A stretch of DNA of 31,084 nt, taken from contig JAADHY010000316.1 in NCBI GenBank assembly GCA_013151585.1, positions 1 to 31,084 on the forward strand, written 5' to 3'. A program made the position numbers and the translations under genes. Below, in pieces: positions 16,511-25,510 of this stretch. The notes under the pieces were generated by a model that did not search any database, was not told the DNA's origin, and was given only the letters and a program-made list of their open reading frames with translations. The DNA is from Planctomycetota bacterium (GTDB lineage: Bacteria; Planctomycetota; Planctomycetia; Planctomycetales; Planctomycetaceae). The stretch's first letter is position 1; every line of letters begins with the position of its first letter.

Positions 16511-17930
16511 TCAGAGTGACCAGCCTGGCCGGTATTCGCGCCGCAAGGCGCGGTCTGCCTCCGCGTGATTGGTGATGCGGCCTGCGAGCGGGTCGAATTC
16601 CAGTTCAGCGTCGAACAGCGTCGCGACGTTGCCCAACAGCAAAAACTCTGTGAGCGGACCGCCGTAGTTGAAATTGGACATCGCCGGCGGCCCTCCTTTG
16701 CATGCGTCGATCCATTCGCGTTCGTGGCCGCGCGACCGAGGCAGCCGCCGCGGCGGTTCTTTCAGGTCGGCGAACTTGTCGCGAGGCAACAGTGTGATCG
16801 AGGTGTTGTGTGCGATCGCGTACAACATGCCCTCGGTTCCGACCAGCAGACATCCTGCGTGTTCTGTGAACAGGCTTCGTCCTCGCGCGTCGGTGCTGGA
16901 TTTCCGGAGCCCGTGACGGTGGATTCGTTCCATCAGCTCGCGCAGTCCCGGTGCCCGCGCTCCCTGGTACCATGTCAGTTGCACCCGGCGGAAGGCTGCC
17001 GCGAGCCGGCACGTCGTAGCGCACGACGCACCACCGAGGAAAAGTATGCTGGTGGTACCCGGAGACCTTCGCTCTCAGCCGGATGCGAGCCCTCGGGTGG
17101 CTTGCCGCGTCGGCGTGCCAGAACGAGTCGATTTTGAGCGCGTTGAACGGCAGATTGGCGGAATGCGTGGCCCAGTTCCCCAGTTGGCTAGTCGCAAAGT
17201 CGCGCCACGTGTGCCACTTCAGCCAATCGGGATGGTAGGGACGGTCGGCGGCCGGACCGAGCCATAGGTCCCATTGAAGCCACTCGGGAACGGGCACGGC
17301 TCCTTTGGGCAGCGGCCGGTTCCCCGCCCCCGCCCCGTTGTTGTAGACGTGCACTTTGCGCACCTCGCCGATCACGCCCGCCTGCACCAGGTCGACGCCT
17401 CGCCGAAACGCCTCGCTGGCTGTGCCCTGGTTGCCCATCTGAGTGGCGACGCCCAGCCGGGCAGCGGCTTCACGCACCGCGCGGGCCTCGTAGACGTCAT
17501 GCGTCAGTGGCTTCTCGCACTACACGTGTTTGCCTCGTTTCATGGCCGCCATGGTGATCACCGCATGCGTATTGTCCGGGGTGGCCACAATCACCGCGTC
17601 GATTGCACGGTCCATTTGATCCAGCATTTTGCGGAAATCATGGAACTTGGGCACATTGGGCAGCCTCTGGAATGATTCGGCCGCTCGCCGCTCGTTGACA
17701 TCGCACATGGCGACGACGTTCTCGCGAAGTTCGGGGATTAGAAGTTCGGGGATTATGCGCACAAACCATCGGCCCCGGCCGCCAACACCCACCAAGGCGA
17801 TATTCAGCTTTTCGTTGGCGGCGTATGTCCGCGAGGAAAGGCCCTCTGTGAGAAGCAGCGGACCGGCTGCCGAGACCGTCCGAACCAGGAAACTTCGGCG
17901 AGTGACTCGGTTTCGTTGGATCGCCGTCAT
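16511..17930 (-). pseudogene. Gfo/Idh/MocA family oxidoreductase with Tat leader, disrupted by a stop codon and a frameshift
   Basis: ATG 17930 with GGAGG 7 bases upstream starts a Tat-type leader (VTRRSFLVRTVSAAGPLLL) followed by a Rossmann domain (LNIALVGVGGRGR, VVAMCDVNERRA, DAVIVATPDNTHA). In-frame TAG at 17520-17522 interrupts the conserved KHVYCEKPLTHD motif exactly where Tyr is expected (TAC to TAG). After the stop the same frame continues with VREAAARLGVATQMGNQGTA and the C-terminal domain (WDLWLGPAADRPYHP, WATHSANLPFNALKID) until PARGSLPP. There the frame must shift at the CCC tract 16984-16986, then VQLTWYQGARAPGLREL runs to TGA at 16511. Intact members oxidise or reduce sugars with NAD(P). 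The catalytic Lys of EKP is downstream of the stop. Two independent lesions favour a real pseudogene. Confidence 0.82.
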
Positions 17931-18046
17931 CGTTAAGCCTCCGTCTCCGTGGTGCCCTCTGCGCAGCGAGCCGACATCCTGCAAACGCTGGCAACTCGTC
18001 TGCCAAAGAACCGCGAGCATGCCTAGGGACCCGCGGCTTGGCCATT

Positions 18047-18955
18047 TCAACGAGGTGCCGCCGGAGCTGGAAAGTCTCCGGCAGCGAACTGGATGCCCGC
18101 CAAATAGTGCCGCAGCACGTACGGATTCTTGTAAGCCGATAGGGAATGGCCAAGCGAGCAATAAAACACGCGGCCCCGCCCGTAGGATTTCACCCAGCTC
18201 ACGACGTAATCGCGGTCCGAGCGTTTCCCCGGGTCTGGTTTTTTTTCCAAGTCGAGGCACAGAAGCACGCGGACCCGCCTCCGAGCGAACGACTCTTTGA
18301 ACATATAGATCTCGTCGCGGACTGCGAAACTTTCGCCGGCCAAAAAACGGCAGAGCGGATGATCCGGTTCTTCGGGACGCACCCATACCGCTCCCGCGAA
18401 ATGGCCCGCGTAGGCACCGCCCATCATCTCCAGATACTCCGGCCAGCGAATCCCTCCCGCCACGGCGCCATGGATTCCGACAATCCCTTTCCCTCCCGCA
18501 ACGAACTCCAGCAAACTCTTCTGCAGCACAGGCTCCCGCGATTCCGCCCGCGCCCGCGGCTCCGGAGGCAGGTCCTGGAAGCCGAGCGGCAGCAAAGGAT
18601 GCCGTTCATGCGTGTTGTTCATCACGGCGGCATCAAAACGCTTGATGTTGTTCGGAGAAAAGACCTCTGGGTCGCCGCTACAGACAACTTCGAAAGCGCC
18701 GGTTTTGCGACCAAGAATCTCGAGGGCCGCAAAGCAGCACGCCACCGATTCCGGATGAGTGGGCCAACGCCCGTAGATGAGCACCCGTCGCGGCCGGGCC
18801 GGAGTGACAAACGGCACTGCCGGTGCAGCCTGCTCGATCGCTCGGCGCACCTGCTCAGACACCACAAAGGGACGCCTCGGACGCTTCTGTCCCCAAGCAA
18901 CCTGCGGCGGCAGAACGGCCAACAGCAATAGCAGCAGGAATCCATGTCGCCCCAT
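18047..18955 (-). CDS. ThuA-like domain protein (trehalose-utilisation family), exported
   Basis: Start ATG 18955 gives 302 residues with a clear signal peptide (MGRHG, a run of Leu, then PPQVAWGQ). GGGAAG lies upstream; the open frame extends to 19132 but that part is not protein-like. The rest matches the ThuA-like fold of the glutamine-amidotransferase-like superfamily: RRVLIYGRWPTHPESV, DAAVMNNTHERHP, LLEFVAGGKGIVGIHGA, WPEYLEMMGGAYAGHF, HPLCRFLAGESFAVRDEIYMF and GRGRVFYCSLGHSLSAY. ThuA proteins are linked to disaccharide use, often beside Gfo/Idh/MocA oxidoreductases, as here (the oxidoreductase gene lies 116 bases downstream on the same strand). Exact activity is unknown. The downstream partner is damaged, so the pathway may be decaying. 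Confidence 0.85.
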   Translation of the reverse strand: MGRHGFLLLLLLAVLPPQVAWGQKRPRRPFVVSEQVRRAIEQAAPAVPFVTPARPRRVLIYGRWPTHPESVACCFAALEILGRKTGAFEVVCSGDPEVFSPNNIKRFDAAVMNNTHERHPLLPLGFQDLPPEPRARAESREPVLQKSLLEFVAGGKGIVGIHGAVAGGIRWPEYLEMMGGAYAGHFAGAVWVRPEEPDHPLCRFLAGESFAVRDEIYMFKESFARRRVRVLLCLDLEKKPDPGKRSDRDYVVSWVKSYGRGRVFYCSLGHSLSAYKNPYVLRHYLAGIQFAAGDFPAPAAPR

Positions 18956-19186
18956 TGTCGCTTCCCTGGCTTCTTTGAATGAGTGAGCATCTGCTCGCAA
19001 CCCATCCTGCCAGCCCTGGTCCTGCCAAGGCCGTGCCACCTCCGCTCCCCGACTAACCATCCGGCACCGCGTCACCGGCAAATCAGGCGACCATCGGCCC
19101 GGCACGCTGCTCCGGCAAACTCGAAAACGCAACAGCGATCGTCAAGAGCTGCTGCAAAAACTATCTCGGAGCGGCCGCTGTTGGCT

Positions 19187-20290
19187 TCAAACGTATTCCC
19201 AATCTTTCAGCCACTGGTAACGTGGCGAAAGGTTGGCCCAGGCGCGGTCCATCGCACGCTGCAGCTCGGCCTTTTCCCGCAAGTCCAAGACGCGTCGCTG
19301 TTTCACGGCCAACGCCACGTTGTCGACTTGCTGTGTGGAGATCAGGCCGGGAATCGGTGCCGTGATGGCTGGGTTGCACAAGATGTAACGAATCGCCAGC
19401 CGAGCGATCCGGTTGTCCTCTTCAAAAAACGGGCTGTTCGGCGAACTATCGCCCTTAAACAACGAATTGCTGGCAAATGGCTTGATGCCGAACCAGCCGA
19501 CATCGTGTTTCTGGATCGTCGCCCAGAGGCCCGTCTCGTCCGTAACGACCTTTGTCTTGGCGGTATAAGGCGTCAGGATGACTTCAATCTGCTCAGTATA
19601 CGTCTCGATAAGTTTTTTCAGGTGCGGTCGGTCATGAGACGAGAATCCGATGAAGCGAGCTCGTCCTGTCTTCTTCGCCCAATCCAAAGCCGCCACAGCA
19701 TCTTCAACCTCAGAGACACTATGGCGGCTGCTATCGGTCAAGAGGCTGATCCGCCACAAGTCAACGTAATCCAGGCCGGCCTCCTTCATGCCGCGGTCTA
19801 AACCTTCCTTCAACTTTTTCGTCGACCGCCATTCCGGGAAGCGGCTTTCCCAAATGTGCCACGAATAGCCGAAGTACATCTTGTCACGCCGCCCTTTCAA
19901 TGCTCGACTGTAGGCCAGAATCTCTTCCCGGCAGCAGGCATCCACGTAGTTGATCCCGCGTTCGATGCACCGGGTGACGACTTCTTCGCGGTTTTTCTGG
20001 AACTCGGGGCGGTCGATTTTCATCGTCATCCAGCCAGGGACGCGTTCGCCCCCGATCATCCGATCGATTCGTTTCCAATGGCCGCCCAGCGCTACCGCCG
20101 AGATCATTAAACCCGTACGGCCCAGCCGGCGGTATTCCATGTCAGGGTTGTAATTCAAGATGCGACTGGTGTCCGCGCCCGTTGGATTCCCCGCATAAAC
20201 GGCTTCGATCGGCTTCAGCCCAGCGGCAAGGGCCGCGGCCGCTAACGCGCTATCCCGAACGAATTCCCGACGATTCAATGACTCGGCCAT
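19187..20290 (-). CDS. Aldo/keto-reductase-like protein with Tat-type leader; canonical catalytic residues not seen
   Basis: ATG 20290 is chosen because AAGGAGGAG lies just upstream; the product is 367 residues. It begins with a Tat-like leader (LNRREFVRDSALAAAALAAG), then an aldo/keto reductase TIM barrel (MEYRRLGRTGLMISAVALGG, IERGINYVDAC, LDRGMKEAGLDYVDLWRISLL, AKKTGRARFIGFSSHD, IRYILCNPAITAPIPGL). In active family members an Asp, a Tyr five residues later, a Lys in ATK and a His in QIH form the tetrad. Here the Asp (117) is kept, but the Tyr position is Glu, the Lys position reads YFGYSW and QIH reads RIS. It may bind a sugar or cofactor without classical reduction, or use other residues. 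It is upstream of the ThuA-like gene on the same strand. Confidence 0.82.
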   Translation of the reverse strand: MAESLNRREFVRDSALAAAALAAGLKPIEAVYAGNPTGADTSRILNYNPDMEYRRLGRTGLMISAVALGGHWKRIDRMIGGERVPGWMTMKIDRPEFQKNREEVVTRCIERGINYVDACCREEILAYSRALKGRRDKMYFGYSWHIWESRFPEWRSTKKLKEGLDRGMKEAGLDYVDLWRISLLTDSSRHSVSEVEDAVAALDWAKKTGRARFIGFSSHDRPHLKKLIETYTEQIEVILTPYTAKTKVVTDETGLWATIQKHDVGWFGIKPFASNSLFKGDSSPNSPFFEEDNRIARLAIRYILCNPAITAPIPGLISTQQVDNVALAVKQRRVLDLREKAELQRAMDRAWANLSPRYQWLKDWEYV

Positions 20291-20633
20291 CGTCTCCTCC
20301 TTCAATCCGGACCTTTTCCAAACAAAGCGCAGCCAGCGGCCACGCCGACGCCGGTTAGCTGCTCAGCCGCTGCGGACAACCAAACTATACCCGCGGCCAT
20401 TTTCTTCTGCAAACTTTTCTATCCGAAGCGCTGGCTGACTCGACGCCCGTGTGCAGTCACGCCAACAAACCGAACGTTGACTCCGACGCTGCTCACCTCG
20501 TCGGCCGATCCTCTCCACCGCCTTGCAAGGGGTGCGTTGCTCTCGTACTGTGAAGAAAGAAACTCTGTTGGGCTGCCACCGCGCGCTAATCGGGTAGCCC
20601 CAGATAGACTTGCCCCGAGGAAGGAAAACCGCC
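20291..20633. other. Divergent intergenic region between AKR-like gene and sulfatase
   Basis: This 343-base region carries the start signals of both divergent genes. GAGGAAGG near 20618-20625 is the likely ribosome site of the sulfatase. No consensus promoter pair or strong palindrome was recognised. No gene is supported here. Confidence 0.4.
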
Positions 20634-22109
20634 ATGAACGGGAACACTGTCGAAAAATGTTGGACAACTACGGCTGGCCTGATCATCGGACTTGTGATCG
20701 TCGGCATCTATCCCATGACCGCGAGCGGTGCTGAAACCGAAAAGCCGAATGTTCTGCTCATCGCGGTCGACGATTTGAACGATTGGGTCGGCGTATTGGG
20801 CGGACATCCGCAGTCGATGACCCCAAACATCGATCGCCTGGCCTCACGCGGGGTGCTATTCACAAACGCCCATTGTGCTGCGCCGGCCTGCAATCCGTCA
20901 CGGGCCGCGTTGATGACCGGAGTCCCCCCGTATCGTTCCGGTGTTTATCACAATAGCCAGCCGTGGCGTCCGGCCATGCCCGACGCTGTCACGATTCCCC
21001 AACATTTCTCTCGTCACGGTTACTGGACAGCGGGCTCGGGCAAGATCTTTCACGGACGCTTTCCAGATCCCCCTTCCTGGGACGAATACGTCCCATCCAA
21101 AACGCGCACCACGTTTCGCGACCCTCTTCCACCCAAAACGAACATCAACGGGTTGAACCTCGCGCATTTCGATTGGGGGCCGGTTCCGGTCCCGGATTCA
21201 GAGATGGGCGACTACAAGACGGTCACGTGGATCAGCGAACAACTGCGGAAAAAACACGACCGGCCGTTTTTTCTGGCGTGTGGGATCTTTCGCCCTCATT
21301 TGCCCTGGTACGTGCCACAGAAATACTTCGACAAGTTCCCAGTGGACCAGGTTCGCCTTCCCAAGGTCAAGGCCGACGACTTGGCCGACATCCCTCCCGC
21401 GGGCATCCGGATGGCTCGGCCGCAGGGCGATCATGCGGCCGTTGTTAAAGCGGGGCAATGGGAACGAGCGGTGCAAGGCTATCTGGCCTCGATCAATTTC
21501 GCTGATGCTCAGATCGGTCGCGTGCTGGACGCGCTCGATAGCGGTCCCAACGCCAGAAACACGATCATCGTCTTTTGGACGGACCACGGCTGGCATCTCG
21601 GTGAGAAACAGCATTGGCGCAAATTCGCTCTCTGGGAGGAAGCGACACGGACCCCCATGATCATCGTCGTGCCGCCCGGCGTGCGCACCTGTCCGAACGG
21701 AACGCCCTTTGGTGCCCGCACTGACAACGCCGTCAGCCTGATGGACATCTACCCCACGCTGATAGAACTCTGCGGCTTGGCGCCCCGTGACGACATTGCT
21801 GGCCGAAGCCTGGTCCCGCTCTTGAGGGACCCGACCACGGTCTGGCAGCGCGCGGTCATCACCACCCATGGCCGCAACAATCACGCGGTGCGCGATCGCC
21901 GTTGGCGCTACATCCGCTACGCCGATGGGAGCGAAGAGCTTTACGACCACACTGCAGATCCCATGGAATGGACCAATTTGGCCGGCAATCCCAAATATGC
22001 TTCGGTCAAAGCCGATCTGGTTCGCTGGCTTCCACGGGAAAACGCGCCCGACGCGAAGCGCGAACGACGCCGCCCGCGCCGTGAGAGCAAAAAAAGACGC
22101 GGCCGTTGA
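20634..22109 (+). CDS. Sulfatase, type I (formylglycine), iduronate-2-sulfatase-like, exported
   Basis: The 491-residue product removes sulfate esters, probably from a sulfated glycan. ATG 20634 follows GAGGAAGG; a signal peptide spans about residues 1-32. The metal-binding start NVLLIAVDDLNDW (Asp46, Asp47) is followed by the signature CNPSRAALMTG, where Cys86 would be converted to formylglycine. Further expected residues are SGKIFH (Lys137, His140), FRPHLPW (His222) and FWTDHGWHLGEKQHW (Asp317, His318, Lys325). This pattern and the LNDW/GEKQHW wording fit the iduronate-2-sulfatase subgroup, common in planctomycetes. The C-terminal tail is unusually basic (KRERRRPRRESKKRRGR). Activation needs a formylglycine-generating enzyme, which is not in the window. 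A terminator-like hairpin follows. Confidence 0.95.
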   Translation: MNGNTVEKCWTTTAGLIIGLVIVGIYPMTASGAETEKPNVLLIAVDDLNDWVGVLGGHPQSMTPNIDRLASRGVLFTNAHCAAPACNPSRAALMTGVPPYRSGVYHNSQPWRPAMPDAVTIPQHFSRHGYWTAGSGKIFHGRFPDPPSWDEYVPSKTRTTFRDPLPPKTNINGLNLAHFDWGPVPVPDSEMGDYKTVTWISEQLRKKHDRPFFLACGIFRPHLPWYVPQKYFDKFPVDQVRLPKVKADDLADIPPAGIRMARPQGDHAAVVKAGQWERAVQGYLASINFADAQIGRVLDALDSGPNARNTIIVFWTDHGWHLGEKQHWRKFALWEEATRTPMIIVVPPGVRTCPNGTPFGARTDNAVSLMDIYPTLIELCGLAPRDDIAGRSLVPLLRDPTTVWQRAVITTHGRNNHAVRDRRWRYIRYADGSEELYDHTADPMEWTNLAGNPKYASVKADLVRWLPRENAPDAKRERRRPRRESKKRRGR

Positions 22110-22147
22110 ACCGTCCTCTCCGCGGACACAGGGCGGCAACGACTCAT

Positions 22148-22168
22148 CCGGTTCCAGGAGGGAACCGG
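22148..22168 (+). terminator. Hairpin downstream of the sulfatase
   Basis: CCGGTTCC (22148-22155), loop AGGAG, then GGAACCGG (22161-22168): a perfect 8-bp stem 38 bases after the sulfatase stop. The lack of a T-run means it may need Rho or simply stabilise the transcript end. Confidence 0.45.
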
Positions 22169-22878
22169 TCCCGCGCAAGAACAATGTAAGGGGCGGTTGA
22201 CAGAGAGATGTTTCGTTTTCTTAACAGCGGGATGGCTAACGGGCCGACGACGACACCTAGGTTTTGCGCTGATTGACAATTTCGGCATTCGGGCTTTCGG
22301 CGAAGGTTCGCGTTAACCTGCTCGGGCGGCAGTGTTTAGGAAAAGCATCGCTCTGTCACAATCGGCGCGCTCCGCGCGACAGTTCCACCCGGTCCAACTG
22401 GGCGTCCCCTCATGCCAAAACCGGAACGCCGTTTGCATCGATTCGGACAGCAAGCGTTCCGCCCTGCGCGCCAAATGGTCCAGGGAGCCGGGGCGAGAAG
22501 ATTTCGGGCTCTTGGGGTGAGCTCGTGATTGACCACGCCTTCGGTCGAGTCGACACATGGGGTAGCTCCCAGCAGGACTCCATGCGTCTCGGCTGGCTGA
22601 GGCGAACGGAGTGCGACAGGTCGGTCGCCTCAGCGGCTGGGGCTCCCGCTGCATGACGAGCCGAGGGTGACGGAATCGGCCAGCAACCGATTGCCGAGCT
22701 CACGGCCTGATGATCACCAACGATGTGAGCTGGGTCGCAAAACAAAAGCGATGCGGCTCCGTGACTGCTTTTCCATTGTCGGGACTCAGAGGCGGCGTGA
22801 TCGCGGACGTCCCACCGTGCGAAAGCCCTGACGAGACTGGTGACACGGCGGGAGTCTGGACGACGTCCGCTCCAATGG

Positions 22879-22899
22879 GCGCTCGGCAATGCCGAGCGC
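22879..22899. repeat. Perfect 9-bp stem, 3-base loop
   Basis: GCGCTCGGC (22879-22887), AAT, GCCGAGCGC (22891-22899). This is one of the most stable hairpins in the window, 88 bases before the next gene. It has no T-run. It could be an attenuator-type structure or part of a leader RNA. Confidence 0.45.
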
Positions 22900-22953
22900 A
22901 CGCGTGCCAGTTTCCGCCCACCTACAGGAACGCGTTGAACGGAGAACGGATGA

Positions 22954-22967
22954 GGGGGTTCGCCCCC
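22954..22967 (+). promoter_or_regulatory. UUCG tetraloop hairpin just upstream of a start codon
   Basis: GGGGG-TTCG-CCCCC lies 19 bases before ATG 22987. As RNA it would form a G/C stem closed by a UUCG loop, next to where a ribosome would bind. The gene lacks a clear Shine-Dalgarno, so the hairpin could influence initiation. Function is inferred from position only. Confidence 0.4.
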
Positions 22968-22986
22968 GGGAAGATGAAAACACGCT

Positions 22987-23418
22987 ATGGCTTCCCCCCC
23001 AAAGTGGCTCGAAGACTTGGCTAATCGCGTGGCAAGCTTGATGCGAGCCGCCGATGTCTTGGCGCCCATCGGCTGTCATTTTTTCCACGCGCGATTCCCC
23101 AAAGATCAATGGGAGGTCACGCTTTTCGTCGGTAAAACCGAGACCGTCGGTGGCTCACAGGATGGAGCGACAACGCTATCGCCCTTCACGTTAGACCTCG
23201 CCCAATTAATGGATCTGTTTTCCGAAGTCGAATCGTTTCACTGGCAGGCGTTGAAGCTGGGACCAACGGACGAGTTGGGCCCTCATATTTCGGTCGAGGG
23301 GTATTACAAGGGCGTGGCCGTCTGGCTGCGCGTGCTGGCGGAGCCCCCTGCCCGCTTCGAGCTCGGGCGGTATGTCTGCATCGCGCGCGGCGAAATGCTT
23401 TTGCAAGACATCTGGTAG
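22987..23418 (+). CDS. Conserved-looking soluble protein of unknown function (143 residues)
   Basis: ATG 22987 to TAG 23416-23418. The protein has no signal peptide or membrane helix. It starts MASPPKWLEDLANRVASLM, then has strands and motifs that look conserved rather than random: DQWEVTLFVGKTETVGGSQDG, LDLAQLMDLFSEVESFHWQA and ELGPHISVEGYYKGVAVWLRVL. I recall similar-looking proteins in planctomycetes but cannot name a family or function. Codon use and amino-acid mix look like a real gene. No good ribosome site is seen; a UUCG hairpin lies upstream. The codons just after the start contain a run of seven C, a likely slippage or error point. Confidence 0.7.
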   Translation: MASPPKWLEDLANRVASLMRAADVLAPIGCHFFHARFPKDQWEVTLFVGKTETVGGSQDGATTLSPFTLDLAQLMDLFSEVESFHWQALKLGPTDELGPHISVEGYYKGVAVWLRVLAEPPARFELGRYVCIARGEMLLQDIW

Positions 23419-23668
23419 ATTCGCGCCAGGCATGCGAGGCGGCTACGCTTTTGCCTCTGGGATCATTCTCGAAGCTGCAGCCCGAAACGAGCAAACATGG
23501 CTTGTGCGGGGACCTTGGTCGCCGAGAGTCGGCCAGTCGACAAGAGCTCGATGTGAGGCCGAAGCGGTGCGGTGACCGGGGTTGAGCGGAGCGCCCCCGG
23601 AAATCGGCGGCCCGGGGGATCACTTTCATTCGCCCCCAGCCACCCGTCGCAGCCACCGTACCCGTTCG

Positions 23669-25510
23669 TCACAGATTTTCGTTGGCGAAGTCGGCGACGA
23701 TTTTGCTCACCAGTCGCAACAGACTTTCTCCAAATCGCACTTCGCCTTCTACATGGTCGCCGACGCGTTTCAAGTGGCCGGAAACCGTGTCATCGCCGGT
23801 TTGACACGCTTCGAGGGCCAGCCGAAGCAACTTTTCGCGTTCCTGCTTGGCGGCTTTTTCCGTGGCAGTCAGCTTTTTGGGTGGGGCTTTCGCCTCCCGC
23901 TTTTTCCGACGCTCGTCCAGATACTGGAACCACGCGCCGGACTTGATGAACATCTCGGCGAAGGTCCCGTCCGTTGATGGCGACTCGGCGTTATTCGGGG
24001 ACGCGTTTCGGCCTTCGTGCCATTTTGTGATCGTTGCTTTAAGCTGGTTCAGGGCGTCGTGGCCGGTCGCATACCAAATGACGTCTTCGCTGGTCCCCAC
24101 GTAGAACGCGGAACGGTCGCCCAGAAAGTCGGTCAGCCCCTCCAGTTCGCGTGACGGCTGAAGGCGATGGATCTTCACCTCAGCGACTGTTGCCACGTCG
24201 AATTCGACCGCTCGTCCCGTCTTGCTCTGTGCGTAGAGCTGCAGGACCTTTCGCATTCGTGTACCGTCGGGGGCCTGATTGGCGGCCAGAAACACGCGAC
24301 GGCCGGCCTCGTCCTGCCGGATTTCGATGAACCCGTCCAGAACGCCTTTCTTCGTACCGTCCACCAACAGGTCGTAGAACGCGTCGATCGTCTCTACGGC
24401 TTTCTTCTTTTGGTCGGCCGAGCGTGACTCGTCCTTTTGGACTCGCTCCGCCGCGACGATCCGCGCGTATTCGAACTGCTTCAGCAGGTTTGCTTGCCGC
24501 ATTTCGGTGAGCGGAAAATTGAGCTTGCCGAAGAAGATGGCCGAGTCGCTTTTCTTCAGAGAAGCAAAATAGCTTGGCCGCTGATTCAGAGCCTGAATGT
24601 CATTCGCCAGGGGAGTGTCCGGGATGGCCTGCAAGTTGATGTCAAGGCGGGCATCTCGCTTCGCATAATCCAGCACAATGCCGAGCGTGATTTGCGACGC
24701 GTCGACGAAGAAGCGTTCCAGCTCGTCCATTTGCGCGTCGAACGCGGCTTTGCGCAGAGCGAATTCGGCTTCCGTCTCGGTTGCCTTGCGCTTGATGGCG
24801 TCACTGAGGTTTTTCCGGAGCTCAGCCATTGACTGGAGGCGAGCCTCTCGGCCAGCCGCGGCATTGCGGATGTCGACCGCCACACTGTAATGCTTTTCCA
24901 GGAGCGGCTTCAGCACAGCGGCCGGATCGTTCAGCTCCGCTGGCAGGTCGTCACGGCTCTCGGCAATGATCGCGTATTTATGCAGGTAGCGAAGAAACCC
25001 GGCGTATCCGCCCCCACTCAATTGGAAGAAGTTGGTCGCGATCTTTTTGGTCTGGATGTCGAAACCGCCCAAGTTCTCGCTCTCGAACAACTCGAAATCG
25101 GAGATTGGGAAGTACATGCGGAACCGCTGAGTGTTGTTTCCCAGAAGAATGTCGAGCTGCATCGGGCGAGCGCGGTCGATGCCCAACAAGAAGATTTCGA
25201 GGACACCCTCCTCTTTGTCGATGATTTTCTTCCAAGCCGATTGCTCTTTCGGCGTCGTCAAGCTGGACAAGAATTGCAGGTCCTTGAGCAAGACGTCGGC
25301 TCCCGCGTGCATCACGGTCACCGACGGTGCGTCGTCGGCTGGGGCGACGGCTGTCATCTGCGGCGACGCCAACAGCAAGATGCCGATCACCCCCAAAACG
25401 GCATGAAGCAAACCCCGTCGATCTGAACAGGTTCTCCTACCTGCCATCCGGAGGCACCCGTCGATCTGATTCCATCTCTTTGACCGCGTCAAGCAAAAAA
25501 GACTGCGCAC
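23669..25510 (-). CDS. Large exported protein, unknown function
   Basis: GTG 25510 has AGAGGAG 6 bases upstream and gives 613 residues; an ATG at 25447 without a ribosome site gives 592 and a tidier signal peptide. The open frame extends to 25759 but looks non-coding there. A hydrophobic signal segment (LLHAVLGVIGILLLA) is followed by ADDAPSVTVMHAGADVLLKDLQFL. The middle has a helix-rich stretch with MDELERFFVDASQITLGIVLDYAKRDARLDINL, suggesting a repeated lipoprotein-like or porter-like substrate fold, but no family is recognised. The C-terminus is strongly charged (RRKKREAKAPPKKLTATEKAAKQERE). Large exported proteins of this kind are common in planctomycetes. It lies downstream of the zinc-ribbon gene on the same strand, 745 bases away. 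Confidence 0.75.
   Translation of the reverse strand: MRSLFCLTRSKRWNQIDGCLRMAGRRTCSDRRGLLHAVLGVIGILLLASPQMTAVAPADDAPSVTVMHAGADVLLKDLQFLSSLTTPKEQSAWKKIIDKEEGVLEIFLLGIDRARPMQLDILLGNNTQRFRMYFPISDFELFESENLGGFDIQTKKIATNFFQLSGGGYAGFLRYLHKYAIIAESRDDLPAELNDPAAVLKPLLEKHYSVAVDIRNAAAGREARLQSMAELRKNLSDAIKRKATETEAEFALRKAAFDAQMDELERFFVDASQITLGIVLDYAKRDARLDINLQAIPDTPLANDIQALNQRPSYFASLKKSDSAIFFGKLNFPLTEMRQANLLKQFEYARIVAAERVQKDESRSADQKKKAVETIDAFYDLLVDGTKKGVLDGFIEIRQDEAGRRVFLAANQAPDGTRMRKVLQLYAQSKTGRAVEFDVATVAEVKIHRLQPSRELEGLTDFLGDRSAFYVGTSEDVIWYATGHDALNQLKATITKWHEGRNASPNNAESPSTDGTFAEMFIKSGAWFQYLDERRKKREAKAPPKKLTATEKAAKQEREKLLRLALEACQTGDDTVSGHLKRVGDHVEGEVRFGESLLRLVSKIVADFANENL

Larger units (their letters stand above)
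22169..22986. other. Gene-free region of about 0.8 kb with promoter-like and hairpin signals
   Basis: I find no recognisable protein here on either strand; the longer open frames have no domain-like pattern and overlap one another. Two exact TTGACA boxes occur (22197-22202 and 22273-22278), the first with a weak CTTAAC 17 bases downstream. Hairpins include AATCGG/CCGATT near 22673-22691 with an outer CGG/CCG, a 9-bp stem at 22879-22899 and a UUCG stem-loop at 22954-22967. It may be decayed sequence, a long 5' leader, or hold an unknown RNA. It does not show RNase P, SRP, tmRNA or 6S RNA core motifs. Confidence 0.4.

Noticed and set aside
18956..19132. Upstream extension of the ThuA-like gene
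   Set aside because: The added residues are Arg-rich and precede a normal signal peptide that starts at ATG 18955.
22273..22656. Open frames of 113-127 codons (both strands) in the gene-free region
   Set aside because: They overlap each other, lack ribosome sites and show no recognisable protein features, including no transposase motifs.
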